This document shows positions 1 through 8,141 of a stretch of DNA of 61,013 bases, piece after piece. The stretch's first letter is position 1. The number at the start of each line of letters is the position of its first letter. Made by a program: the position numbers and the translations under genes. The stretch spans positions 1 to 61,013 of the forward strand of contig CALXYI010000035.1 in assembly GCA_944392935.1 (NCBI GenBank), written 5' to 3'. The notes under the pieces were generated by a model that saw only the letters and a list, made by a program, of their open reading frames with translations, did no database searches and was not told where the DNA came from. Source of the stretch: an uncultured Spirochaetaceae bacterium. Lineage in GTDB: Bacteria; Spirochaetota; Spirochaetia; Sphaerochaetales; Sphaerochaetaceae.

Positions 1-28
1 GCCCAAAGAGCGGCGGATGCAATCCCGC

Positions 29-859
29 TTACTCCGCAGTGCCTGAGATATCGCTGCCGAAGTACTTCATGGAAAGCTCTGAAAGCCTCCCGGAGGCTCT
101 CATATCCTCTATCGCAGCATCTATCGCGGCAAGAAGCGATGCGCTGTCCTCCCCCTTCCTGACTGGTATCGACACCTCTGATGCCGTATCCGTAAGGGCT
201 GCGATCCTTATCGGCGCATCGGGATGCTGTGCCATATAGTCATAGTATGTGACTTCGGCATTGAGCGTCGCATCCACCCTGCCCGCCCGCAGGAGCTCGA
301 TGGTCTGGGCAAGGTCATCGACACCGACTGCCTCCGCCCCATAGCTCTCCGCGAGGGCCGCATATGTGCTTGCCAGGGTATTTGCCGTAGTCATCCCGTC
401 AAGATCCTCGAATGAGGATATCCTGTCATCGCCATCCTGGACTATCACCGCAGTGCGGATGAATGCATAGGGAGTGGAGAAGTCATAGGTCCCGGCCCTT
501 TCGGGAGTGACCTCGACACCGTTCGCGACTATATCATAGCGCTCGGAGTTGAGTCCTGCGAAAAGACCATCCCACTCTCCTTCCACGAAGCGGGCTTCCA
601 CGCCCAGGTGCTCCGCAATCCCCTCTGCGACCTCTACATCATATCCTACGAGCCGGCTGCTCTCATCATGGAAGGTCCATGGTGCCCATGTCCCCTCTGT
701 CGCGACTATCAGCGTTCCCCTCTGCTGGATGCGGGAAAGCAGATCTCCTGAAGCTCCTTCAGCTGCCCCATCTCCTTCATCATCCCTGCTGCAGCCAGCA
801 GAAGCAAGAACCAATGCCGCAGCAAGCAGCACTGCAGCTATCCTCATAACTTTCTTCAT
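29..859 (-). CDS. Polar amino-acid ABC transporter substrate-binding lipoprotein
   Basis: This 276-residue protein belongs to solute-binding family 3 and would capture a polar amino acid outside the inner membrane. It opens with a lipoprotein signal peptide (hydrophobic run, then ASAGC), so the mature protein should start at Cys23 and be lipid-anchored. The body carries the family pattern: a G-Y-D-V-E-V strand near residue 73, then N-G-V-E-V-T-P-E-R. The ATG follows a GGGGAGATGAT ribosome site and overlaps the stop of the upstream ATPase gene as ATGA. It is the last gene of a permease-ATPase-binding protein operon read leftward. The substrate cannot be told from sequence; arginine, glutamine and cystine are all possible. 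Confidence 0.9.
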   Translation of the reverse strand: MKKVMRIAAVLLAAALVLASAGCSRDDEGDGAAEGASGDLLSRIQQRGTLIVATEGTWAPWTFHDESSRLVGYDVEVAEGIAEHLGVEARFVEGEWDGLFAGLNSERYDIVANGVEVTPERAGTYDFSTPYAFIRTAVIVQDGDDRISSFEDLDGMTTANTLASTYAALAESYGAEAVGVDDLAQTIELLRAGRVDATLNAEVTYYDYMAQHPDAPIRIAALTDTASEVSIPVRKGEDSASLLAAIDAAIEDMRASGRLSELSMKYFGSDISGTAE

Positions 860-1608
860 ATCATCTCCCCGGCGGTTGCCGCTGTCCTCAGGAACTCCCT
901 TGTCCTCTCCTTCGCAGGTGAGGCGAAGAAGGCAGCGGTATCGCCTTCCTCAACCACGATCCCGTTCTCCATGAACAGGATTCGGCTGGATACGTTCCTT
1001 GCGAAATCCATTGCATGGGTGACGACCACCATCGTAGTCCCCTCCTCCGCAAGCATCCTCATTACGGCCAGAACCTCTCCTGCAAGCTCAGGATCAAGCG
1101 CGGATGTCGGCTCGTCGAAATACACGATCTCAGGCTCCGGGGCTATTGCCCTTGCTATCGCAACACGCTGCTGCTGGCCGCCTGACAGCTCTGAAGGATA
1201 GCGGTCTGCCCAATCGGCCATGCCGACCTTGCCGAGGGTCTCCTTGCCGATCCTTTCAGCTTCGCGGCGCGGCATCTTCCTTGCCACGATGAGTCCCTCT
1301 GTCACATTCTCCAGAGCCGTGCGGTTACGGAAGAGGTTGAAGCCCTGGAATACGAATCCTGACCGCTTCCTTATCGCGGCGATATCCTTCTTCCCGATGG
1401 TATGCATATCATAATGGACACCTGCGGATTCCATCGTTCCGGAATCAGCGCGCTCAAGGAAATCCAGGCATCTGAGGAAAGTCGTCTTGCCAGAACCCGA
1501 TGGCCCGAGTATCGCGACGACATCCCCTTTGCCGACATCCAGATCCATGCCCCTCAGGACCTCCGTATCACCGAATGACTTGCGGACACCGCGGACGCTC
1601 AGGATCAT
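856..1608 (-). CDS. Polar amino-acid ABC transporter ATP-binding protein
   Basis: This 250-residue GlnQ/HisP-type ATPase energises the amino-acid importer. Walker A reads GPSGSGKT near residue 35, the signature is LSGGQQQR, and Walker B ends VYFDEPTSALDP. A H-switch follows (VVVTHAMDFA). The start chosen is the ATG at 1608. It overlaps the permease stop by four bases and gives the usual family length and N-terminus (MILSVRGVRKSF). The open frame extends further upstream, but that part lies inside the permease gene. All key residues are intact. Confidence 0.93.
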   Translation of the reverse strand: MILSVRGVRKSFGDTEVLRGMDLDVGKGDVVAILGPSGSGKTTFLRCLDFLERADSGTMESAGVHYDMHTIGKKDIAAIRKRSGFVFQGFNLFRNRTALENVTEGLIVARKMPRREAERIGKETLGKVGMADWADRYPSELSGGQQQRVAIARAIAPEPEIVYFDEPTSALDPELAGEVLAVMRMLAEEGTTMVVVTHAMDFARNVSSRILFMENGIVVEEGDTAAFFASPAKERTREFLRTAATAGEMI

Positions 1609-2273
1609 ATCCTGTACCTCCCGAGCTTCCGCTCCCCTGCCCTCTGCAGCTTCGTCAGTACGGTGCAGAAGGCAAGATATATGATTCCGACCTCTATATA
1701 CAGCACAAGAGGCTCGTATGTGCGTGCAACAATGCGCTGAGTCGCCATGAACATCTCCGTAACGGTTATGTTCGCGGCAAGCGAGGTATCCTTCGTCATC
1801 GAGATAATGGAGTTGGCAAGGGCCGGGAATGAAATGCGCAGCGCCTGCGGAAGCAGGATTCGCCTCATTATCTGCATATATGACATTCCGACGCACTCCC
1901 CAGCCTCCATCTGTCCGTACGGAACAGCCTCAAGCCCAGCCCTGATCGTCTCGGCGCAGTACGCTCCCTCGTTTATCGAGAATACAAGCACAGCAGCTGG
2001 GAAGGGATCTATCAGTATGCCTATGCCAGGCAGTCCGTAGAACACGACGAAGAGCTGCACCAGCAGGGGTGTGCCGCGTATGACCCATATATAGAATCTC
2101 GCTATATCCTTAAGTACCCGTACCTTCGCGAACTGTATGAGTGCGACGGCTATCGCTATGACAAGGGCAAATGCGAATGATATCACAGTCAGGGGGATCG
2201 TCACGGTAAGTCCGGGAATGAGGATGCGGAAGAATGAATCAGCTATTATCCCGACAAGACGCTCGCTCAGCAT
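1605..2273 (-). CDS. Polar amino-acid ABC transporter permease
   Basis: This 222-residue inner-membrane permease is of the HisM/GlnP type. It has about five hydrophobic segments and the EAA loop near residue 137 (E-A-x-x-A-G-E-C-V-G-M, with following LLPQA) that docks the ATPase. The start at 2273 is preceded by a strong AGGAGGG ribosome site. The open frame extends back into the tRNA region, but that part is not coding. It is the first gene of the three-gene importer operon, so transcription starts downstream of the tRNA terminator. Confidence 0.92.
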   Translation of the reverse strand: MLSERLVGIIADSFFRILIPGLTVTIPLTVISFAFALVIAIAVALIQFAKVRVLKDIARFYIWVIRGTPLLVQLFVVFYGLPGIGILIDPFPAAVLVFSINEGAYCAETIRAGLEAVPYGQMEAGECVGMSYMQIMRRILLPQALRISFPALANSIISMTKDTSLAANITVTEMFMATQRIVARTYEPLVLYIEVGIIYLAFCTVLTKLQRAGERKLGRYRI

Positions 2274-2399
2274 ATACCCTCCTGCGAATCGAACCGATAA
2301 TGAGAAGATAAGCGCATCGAGGGAATATGGCAATCGCAGATACTCCTGCTCAGGCCTGCAGGATCCCTCATATGCGCTTACTGCACATTCCCCCCTACA

Positions 2400-2437
2400 A
2401 AGAAAAAGTGCAAGCCGTTCTGTCTGACGACTTGCAC
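2400..2437 (-). terminator. Intrinsic terminator of the tRNA cluster
   Basis: Read leftward, a perfect 7-bp stem (GTGCAAG / CTTGCAC) is followed by TTTTTCTTT. It lies just after tRNA-Gly, the last gene of the cluster, and separates it from the ABC importer operon. Confidence 0.75.
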
Positions 2438-2441
2438 ATCG

Positions 2442-2513
2442 AGCGGGAAACGGGACTCGAACCCGCGACATCCACCTTGGCAAGGTGGAGCTCTACCACT
2501 GAGCTATTCCCGC
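2442..2513 (-). tRNA. tRNA-Gly (GCC)
   Basis: A full cloverleaf can be folded, with acceptor stem GCGGGAA / TTCCCGC and a T-arm GGTTCGAGTCC. The anticodon loop TTGCCAA gives anticodon GCC. The CCA end is not encoded. It is last in the five-tRNA cluster. Confidence 0.95.
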
Positions 2514-2536
2514 AGAACTGCTCGACTTAGGTTTCG

Positions 2537-2616
2537 TGCGAGAGGCGGGACTCGAACCCGCACACCGAGGTACTAGTTCCTAAGACTAGCGTGTATACCA
2601 ATTTCACCACTCTCGC
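2537..2616 (-). tRNA. tRNA-Leu (TAG)
   Basis: Class II tRNA with acceptor stem GCGAGAG / CTCTCGC and anticodon loop CTTAGGA, giving anticodon TAG for CUN leucine codons. A short variable arm is present. The discriminator base is A, and CCA is not encoded. Confidence 0.93.
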
Positions 2617-2623
2617 GGTGCTC

Positions 2624-2696
2624 TGAGCCGCAAAGGGATCGAACCTTTGACCCGCAGATTAAGAGTCTGCTGCTCTACCAGCTGAGCTAGCGGCCC
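2624..2696 (-). tRNA. tRNA-Lys (CTT)
   Basis: Acceptor stem GGGCCGC / GCGGCTC contains one G-U pair. The anticodon loop CTCTTAA gives CTT, which reads AAG. The T-arm is GGTTCGATCCC. CCA is not encoded. Confidence 0.95.
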
Positions 2697-2701
2697 AAAC
2701 A

Positions 2702-2774
2702 TGCGCCCTGTAGGACTCGAACCTACAACCTGCGGATTCGAAGTCCGACGCTCTATCCGTTGAGCTAAGAGCGC
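2702..2774 (-). tRNA. tRNA-Arg (TCG)
   Basis: Acceptor stem GCGCTCT / AGGGCGC and anticodon loop CTTCGAA give anticodon TCG. This minor-codon tRNA would read CGA and CGG, while most arginines in the window use AGG or CGC. Confidence 0.94.
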
Positions 2775-2797
2775 GCTTCCTCCATTGGAGGTAGTTG

Positions 2798-2870
2798 GGT
2801 GGAAGAAGGGGATCGAACCCTCGACAAGCAGATCCACAATCTGCCGCTCTACCGCTGAACTACTTCCACC
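2798..2870 (-). tRNA. tRNA-His (GTG)
   Basis: The 5' end carries the extra G at position -1 pairing with C73, the hallmark of tRNA-His (acceptor GGTGGAAG / CTTCCACC). The anticodon loop TTGTGGA gives GTG. It is the first tRNA of the cluster, next to the promoter. Confidence 0.95.
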
Positions 2871-2914
2871 ATGATGGAAATCGAGGCGTTTACCTAGCAA
2901 TTTCAACGACAACG

Positions 2915-2943
2915 AATATGTCAGAATCGGGAAGAATTGTCAA
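2915..2943 (-). promoter_or_regulatory. Sigma-70 promoter of the tRNA cluster
   Basis: Read leftward there is a perfect -35 box TTGACA (2938-2943), a 17-base spacer and a -10 box CATATT (2915-2920). It sits about 45 bases before tRNA-His and is the only strong promoter-like pair in the gap. Confidence 0.8.
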
Positions 2944-2997
2944 CTGCCTGAGGCATAATTTTCCAGCAATTCACTCAATCATTTGCCTTATAATGAA

Positions 2998-4695
2998 TTA
3001 CCTATCAGCAAACAGCTTCTTCACTTCCTCTCTCTTCACCTTCTTCGTGCTTGTCATCGGCAGCGGTTCATACGAAACCGTGATTTTCGTTATGCGCTTC
3101 GATGAGGTCGCGGAGCGATTAACGGCATCCACGATCTCCGAAAGACGCTTCTCTATGTCCTCCTTCCGGCCGTTCCTGGATTCAATGAAGCTTTCCGATG
3201 GAACGATGATTATCCTTATCCCTTCCTTCTTCATCGCCTTGTCGGCCATATAGCCGAGGACGCAGACCTGATCTATCTCGCTGTATAGCTGGAAAGGATC
3301 CTCTACCTCCTCCGGAAAGACATTCTTGCCGCCTTCTGTGACGATGATGTTCCTGGCACGGCCAGTGAGATACAGGTAGCCATCCTTATCCTGATGCCCC
3401 ACATCCCCTGTATTGAGCCAGCCATCGGATGAGAGCACCTCTGCCGTTGCCTCCGGATTGCGGTAATAGCCCATCATCACCATCGGCCCCTTGATCATTA
3501 TCAGGCCGTTGCCGTCGCTATCAGGGTCGGCTATCCTCACCTCTGTCATCGGAAGCTTCTTCCCGACCGATTCGACACGGAAAGCCTCAACAGGATTGAC
3601 ATGGGTGATCGGTGAAGCCTCTGTCAGCCCATATCCCTGCACGAAATCAACACCGAGCTCATTGAACATCCTGAATGTCGATGCCGGAAGCGGACCGCCT
3701 CCCGAGATGCACATCCTCATGTTCTCGAATGAGAGCTTCTCGAGAAGATGGCGGAACATCCTCCGTCCGGGATTGCAGCCTGTCAGCGCCTTTATCGCTC
3801 CGGAAAGCTTCATCATCAGCTTCACTGTGAAGTATACTGCCCTGCCCTTCTTCCGCACGCCATCCATGAGAGCTGATATCATCTTGTTGTATAGCATGGG
3901 AACCGACATGAATATCGTGACCCCGCCTTCCCTTATCTCCTTCATGATGCGGCTCATTGCGAGCTTGCGGCCGAAGACTACGGTCCCGCCGGTGCTTACC
4001 GAGATATAGACGACAGCCTCCATGGTATATGCATGATGCAGAGGAAGGATCGCATAGATGATATCCGTCGAACGGAAATCGAGATTGGCCTGCGTCAGGA
4101 AGCAGTCCGAGACAAGATTGCCATGAGTGAGCATCACGCCCTTCGGCACACCTGTGGTCCCTGAGGTGAAGAGAAGCGCAGCTATATCCGAGGAGGAGGC
4201 ATGGGGAAGAGCGGTCTCCGGTCCGGAGAGCGAAAGCACATCCTCAAGCGCGAACTCAGCCAGCCCGGGCATGCTATCGATTGTTCCGCAGCGCTCAGAT
4301 GGAAGGAAAGCTCCCTTGACTCCTCCGAAAGAGAGGAACGTACCTATCTCGCTGCTCTTCAGCGATGGATCGAGCGGGACTATGACACAGCCGGCGAAGA
4401 TGACGCCGAAGTATGCTATCACCCACTCTGCCGAGTTATGGCCTGACACTGCGATCTTGTCACCAGGGCGGAAGCCCCTGGAGATGAGGAAATACGCAAC
4501 TTCCCTGATCTTCCTCTCACCCTCGCTGTATGTCAGCTTCACATCCGGTTCGAATGCATGGAATGCAAGGTTATCCGGATAGCGCAGCACCGTTATATGG
4601 AACATCTCGGGTATCGTCGGCCATTCTCCCTGGAACTCCTTCCCCCTGAAATCATCAAGGAATCGCCAAGCGTCCCTGTATGCCACATTCTTCAT
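2998..4695 (-). CDS. AMP-binding long-chain acyl-CoA synthetase-like protein
   Basis: This 565-residue member of the ANL (acyl-adenylating) superfamily would activate a fatty acid with ATP to an acyl-AMP, then a thioester. The P-loop-like motif LLFTSGTTGVPKGV is intact, as are GYGLTEASP and the hinge motif W-L-N-T-G-D-V-G. The lid contains the TGRARNIIVTEGGKN stretch. The start at 4695 has a GGAGGGTGAG ribosome site; the longer open frame runs into the gene's own promoter area. It stands alone, divergent from the helicase gene. A second family member lies at 27030. Whether it loads CoA or an acyl carrier protein cannot be seen. Confidence 0.85.
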   Translation of the reverse strand: MKNVAYRDAWRFLDDFRGKEFQGEWPTIPEMFHITVLRYPDNLAFHAFEPDVKLTYSEGERKIREVAYFLISRGFRPGDKIAVSGHNSAEWVIAYFGVIFAGCVIVPLDPSLKSSEIGTFLSFGGVKGAFLPSERCGTIDSMPGLAEFALEDVLSLSGPETALPHASSSDIAALLFTSGTTGVPKGVMLTHGNLVSDCFLTQANLDFRSTDIIYAILPLHHAYTMEAVVYISVSTGGTVVFGRKLAMSRIMKEIREGGVTIFMSVPMLYNKMISALMDGVRKKGRAVYFTVKLMMKLSGAIKALTGCNPGRRMFRHLLEKLSFENMRMCISGGGPLPASTFRMFNELGVDFVQGYGLTEASPITHVNPVEAFRVESVGKKLPMTEVRIADPDSDGNGLIMIKGPMVMMGYYRNPEATAEVLSSDGWLNTGDVGHQDKDGYLYLTGRARNIIVTEGGKNVFPEEVEDPFQLYSEIDQVCVLGYMADKAMKKEGIRIIIVPSESFIESRNGRKEDIEKRLSEIVDAVNRSATSSKRITKITVSYEPLPMTSTKKVKREEVKKLFADR

Positions 4696-4828
4696 CTCAC
4701 CCTCCGCACTCTGGATATGATGGAGGAGTTTACCACGCTCACGCCTCAGAAAAAAGAGCTTTAGGCAGGAAACAGGCACAAGGAAGGCAATACGGAGGAA
4801 AAAGCAGGCGGTTGCTGTAAGGCCGCAT

Positions 4829-6688
4829 GTGGTACATAATCCGTATGAGATGGAACTTGAAGGATTCAGAGAACTGGGACTCAGCGAGGAGTCCATTGCT
4901 GCATTGAGGGAAAAAGGCTTCGAGGAGCCTACGGAAATACAGAGGCGGGCCATTCCGCTCCTGCTTCAGGAAGGCACGGAGATAGTGGGACAGGCCCAGA
5001 CGGGGACAGGGAAGACAGCCGCATTCGCGCTTCCGATACTCGAAACGGTAGGGAAAGGCAGGGAGGAAGCGGTAGAGGCGCTGATACTCGTCCCGACACG
5101 GGAGCTGGCAAGCCAGGTGAGCGAGGAAATGAGCTCGCTGAGGGGGAAGCGCACGATAGGCATAGCCCCGATCTACGGCGGCGCCAGCATGACACAGCAG
5201 CTGAAGAGGCTCAGGAGAGGCGTCAGCATCGTAGTAGGCACTCCGGGAAGGATACTCGACCACATAAGGCGCGGCTCGCTTGATCTCAGCAGGCTTGGAT
5301 TCCTTGTGCTGGATGAGGCTGACGAGATGCTCGACATGGGCTTCATAGATGATATAGAAGCGGTCCTCAGGGCAGTGCCTGAGAAGAAGCGCATGCTCCT
5401 GTTCTCCGCAACGATGCCGCCGGAGATCATGAAGCTCGCGGAAAGCTTCATGTCGGATCCCCAGATCATCAGGACGCAGAAGCAGGATGCCTCCGCGCTG
5501 TCGACTGACCAGATCTACTATGAGGTCAGGGAAAGCGATAAGCTCGAGGCGCTTACGAGGATAATCGACAGGGAGAGCGATTTCTACGGTGTCGTGTTCT
5601 GCAGGACGAAGCTCCAGTGCGATGAGATCGGGCAGAAGCTCCATGACAGGGGCTATGACGCAGCAGCGCTGCATGGCGATCTGTCGCAGAGGGAGCGGGA
5701 GATGATACTCCGCAGGATGAAGGAGCATCAGCTATCCATACTCGTGGCAACCGATGTTGCCGCCCGGGGTCTCGATATCCAGGATCTTACGCATGTGATC
5801 AACTACACCATCCCGCAGGATCCCGAGATCTATATCCACCGCGTGGGCAGGACGGGAAGAGCCGGGAAGAACGGCACGGCGATTACATTCATAACACCAT
5901 CGGAGGCAAGGAAGTTCGCCTACATCCGCAAGGCTTCCCGCTCCGACATACGCCGGGAGGAGATACCGAAGGCAGAGGAGATCATCGGAAGGAAGAAGGA
6001 GAGGATACAGAACGAAGTGCTCTCCTCCATATCCGCAGAGCCGAAACCTGAATACATGGAGATAGCCGAAGCGGTGCTCTCCGGACGGGATGCCACGGAA
6101 GCGTTCGCCTCGCTGCTTGCATCCGTCTACAAGAATGAGCTGGATGCCTCCCGCTACCGCGATATATCGGCAGCCTCACCGAAGGCGAAGAGGGAGAAAT
6201 CGAGAAGGGAGCGGAGGGACGAGGCCCGGAACCGGGAGCGGTATGACCGCATAGGCGCCCCATCGCTTGACGAGGAAGGGACGACAAGGCTCTACATCGC
6301 CCGCGGCAGGAAGGACGGGCTCACGAAGGGAATGCTCGCGAATATAATCATGGACCAGGCAGGTGTCAGGGATGAGGATCTCAGGGATATAGAGATAAAC
6401 GAGACATCCTCGTTCATATCCGCACCGTTCTCGGTAGCCGAGACCATCCTGCAGGCATATTCCGACCGTTCAATGAAAGGCAGGCCCATAGTGATGCGCG
6501 CGAAGCCCGAGGGAGGTGCGAGGGACAGCCGGAAGAGGAACTCCGGCCGCCGCGAGGCCTCGAAGGCACGTGGAAGGAAGCGGAGGCAGTGGGAGGATGA
6601 CTACCAGCCGTACGGACGCGACACCTCGGATGGCGATGACGGAAGATACAGATTCCCGGACAGGAAGAAAGGCAGGAGGAGGAAGTGA
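4829..6688 (+). CDS. DEAD-box RNA helicase with DbpA-type RNA-binding domain
   Basis: This 619-residue ATP-dependent RNA helicase is of the DeaD/CsdA type, with likely roles in ribosome assembly or cold adaptation. All motifs are present: Q-motif region (about 12-40), AQTGTGKT (56-63), PTRELA, TPGR, DEAD (162-165), SAT, ATDVAARGLD and HRVGRTGRAG. A linker follows, then a DbpA C-terminal RNA-binding fold (begins TRLYIARGRKDGLTKG, about residue 485), then a very basic Arg/Lys tail. A GTG at 4829 with AAGG upstream is the longest start; the ATG at 4850 is a good alternative. The next gene overlaps by one base. A second, free-standing copy of the RNA-binding domain lies at 18708. Confidence 0.93.
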   Translation: MVHNPYEMELEGFRELGLSEESIAALREKGFEEPTEIQRRAIPLLLQEGTEIVGQAQTGTGKTAAFALPILETVGKGREEAVEALILVPTRELASQVSEEMSSLRGKRTIGIAPIYGGASMTQQLKRLRRGVSIVVGTPGRILDHIRRGSLDLSRLGFLVLDEADEMLDMGFIDDIEAVLRAVPEKKRMLLFSATMPPEIMKLAESFMSDPQIIRTQKQDASALSTDQIYYEVRESDKLEALTRIIDRESDFYGVVFCRTKLQCDEIGQKLHDRGYDAAALHGDLSQREREMILRRMKEHQLSILVATDVAARGLDIQDLTHVINYTIPQDPEIYIHRVGRTGRAGKNGTAITFITPSEARKFAYIRKASRSDIRREEIPKAEEIIGRKKERIQNEVLSSISAEPKPEYMEIAEAVLSGRDATEAFASLLASVYKNELDASRYRDISAASPKAKREKSRRERRDEARNRERYDRIGAPSLDEEGTTRLYIARGRKDGLTKGMLANIIMDQAGVRDEDLRDIEINETSSFISAPFSVAETILQAYSDRSMKGRPIVMRAKPEGGARDSRKRNSGRREASKARGRKRRQWEDDYQPYGRDTSDGDDGRYRFPDRKKGRRRK

Positions 6689-7782
6689 TGGAATACGATC
6701 TCATAATCTGCGGATCAGGGCTTTTCGGCGCAACGGTCGCCCATGAGGCACTGAAGAAAGGGAAGAAGGTCCTTGTAGTCGAGAAGCGGAGCCATATCGG
6801 AGGGAATATCTATACCGAGAAGCGCGACGGGATAGATATCCACCGCTACGGTGCGCATATCTTCCACACATCGGACAGGAGGATATGGGACTATATAAAC
6901 CAGTTCGCAGCGTTCAATGGCTTCATCAACTCCCCTGTCGCGAACTTCCATGGAAAGCTGTTCCCGATGCCATTCAGCATGTACACATTCAATGCGATGT
7001 GGGGAGTGACGACCCCTGATGAGGCGCGATCCAGGATCGAGGAGCAGAGGAAGGAGATAAAGGGAGAGCCGAGGAACCTCGAGGAGCAGGCCATAAGCCT
7101 TGTCGGACGCGACATCTTCGAGACCCTGGTCAAGGGATATACCGAGAAGCAGTGGGGCCGTGACTGCAGCGAGCTGCCCAAGGAGATAATAAAGAGGCTT
7201 CCGGTGCGTCTTACATTCAACAGCAACTACTTCACGGACCGCTACCAGGGGATACCGGAGGATGGATACACCGCGATAATAGAGAAGATGCTCAGCGGCG
7301 CGGATATCGCCCTCGATACTGACTTCCTCGACGAGAAGGACAGATGGAAGGAAAGAGCGGATGCCGTGCTCTACACGGGCTGCCTTGATGCATACTACGG
7401 CTTCTCGGAAGGCCGTCTTCAGTACCGCTCCGAGATCTTCGAGGAAGAGAGGATCGAGAAGGAGGACTGGCAGGGCATAGCCGTGATGAACTATACGGAC
7501 AGGGAGACTCCATGGACAAGGATCATAGAGCACAAGCACTTCACGGGAGCCACCTCTCCCGTCACATGGATAAGCCGCGAGTATCCTGTCGACTATGAGA
7601 AGACAGGAGAGCCTTTCTATCCTATCAATGACGAGAGGAACAGCGCGCTGTATGCCCGCTACAGGCAGAAGGCGGATTCCGAGAAGGGCCTCTTCATAGG
7701 AGGCCGCCTTGCGGAATACAGATACTATGACATGGACAAGACGATCGCAGCGGCCCTGTCGGCAGCGGAACGCATCCTCTAG
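6688..7782 (+). CDS. glf: UDP-galactopyranose mutase
   Basis: This 364-residue FAD enzyme interconverts UDP-galactopyranose and UDP-galactofuranose, supplying galactofuranose for surface glycans. The N-terminus has the FAD-binding GSGLFGA turn followed by V-V-E-K-R. The mutase motif G-G-N-I-Y and the RYGAHIFHT stretch are clear, and the K-G-Y-T-E-K-Q-W-G region is present. ATG at 6688 shares its A with the helicase stop (TGATG) and follows GGAGGAGGAAG. Pairing with a helicase gene is probably only operon packing. The 3' end overlaps the convergent repressor gene by four bases. Confidence 0.95.
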   Translation: MEYDLIICGSGLFGATVAHEALKKGKKVLVVEKRSHIGGNIYTEKRDGIDIHRYGAHIFHTSDRRIWDYINQFAAFNGFINSPVANFHGKLFPMPFSMYTFNAMWGVTTPDEARSRIEEQRKEIKGEPRNLEEQAISLVGRDIFETLVKGYTEKQWGRDCSELPKEIIKRLPVRLTFNSNYFTDRYQGIPEDGYTAIIEKMLSGADIALDTDFLDEKDRWKERADAVLYTGCLDAYYGFSEGRLQYRSEIFEEERIEKEDWQGIAVMNYTDRETPWTRIIEHKHFTGATSPVTWISREYPVDYEKTGEPFYPINDERNSALYARYRQKADSEKGLFIGGRLAEYRYYDMDKTIAAALSAAERIL

Positions 7783-8105
7783 ATGTGGAGATGATCGTCA
7801 TAGCGTGATGAGAGGAGGCGGCGCATGAAGCCGCCTTCCTTCTTCAGCATCTTCGATCCCCTTGTTATCTTGCAGAGCGACAGGTTCCTTGCCTCAGCTA
7901 TCTCACGCTGGGGCCTGCCCTTGTAGAGATCGGTCATCAGCAGCCATCTGTTGACCATATCCTTGCGTTCGGATTCAGTGAAGAGATCGTCGAAAAGGGC
8001 CTTCATGCTGTCGGTATCCGCAGTTGAGCAGAACACCCCGATGATATCCTCATAGGCTTCCCGGGCTTCCCTCTCCCTCTCCTCTGCTGTCATTGGCTTC
8101 CTCAT
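7779..8105 (-). CDS. TrpR/YerC-family DNA-binding repressor
   Basis: This 108-residue small helical protein is of the TrpR/YerC superfamily. It has a central helix-turn-helix (R-P-Q-R-E-I-A-E-A-R-N-L-S-L-C-K-I-T-R) preceded by the family-typical L-F-T-E-S-E-R-K-D-M-V-N-R-W. Such proteins bind DNA as dimers, but the ligand, if any, is unknown here and no trp genes are nearby. An upstream TTG (8141) is rejected because it forms the -35 box. ATG at 8105 lies about 8 bases after the -10 box, so the message may be nearly leaderless. The ATG at 8093 has AGGAAG in front and is an equally fair start. Confidence 0.8.
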   Translation of the reverse strand: MRKPMTAEEREREAREAYEDIIGVFCSTADTDSMKALFDDLFTESERKDMVNRWLLMTDLYKGRPQREIAEARNLSLCKITRGSKMLKKEGGFMRRLLSSRYDDHLHI

Positions 8106-8112
8106 ATTGTCT

Positions 8113-8141
8113 AAGTTAGCATTGCCGGGTTGCGCGGTCAA
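8113..8141 (-). promoter_or_regulatory. Promoter of the TrpR-like repressor gene
   Basis: Read leftward: TTGACC (8136-8141), 17-base spacer, TAACTT (8113-8118). The predicted transcript start falls within a few bases of the ATG at 8105, which implies a very short or absent 5' leader. Confidence 0.6.

Noticed and set aside
2427..2483. Extended N-terminus of the amino-acid permease
   Set aside because: It would be translated from tRNA-Gly and the terminator; the AGGAGGG site before ATG 2273 gives the true start.
4739..5728. 329-codon open frame antisense to the DEAD-box helicase
   Set aside because: It is a shadow of a high-GC coding region; the helicase frame on the other strand has every expected motif.
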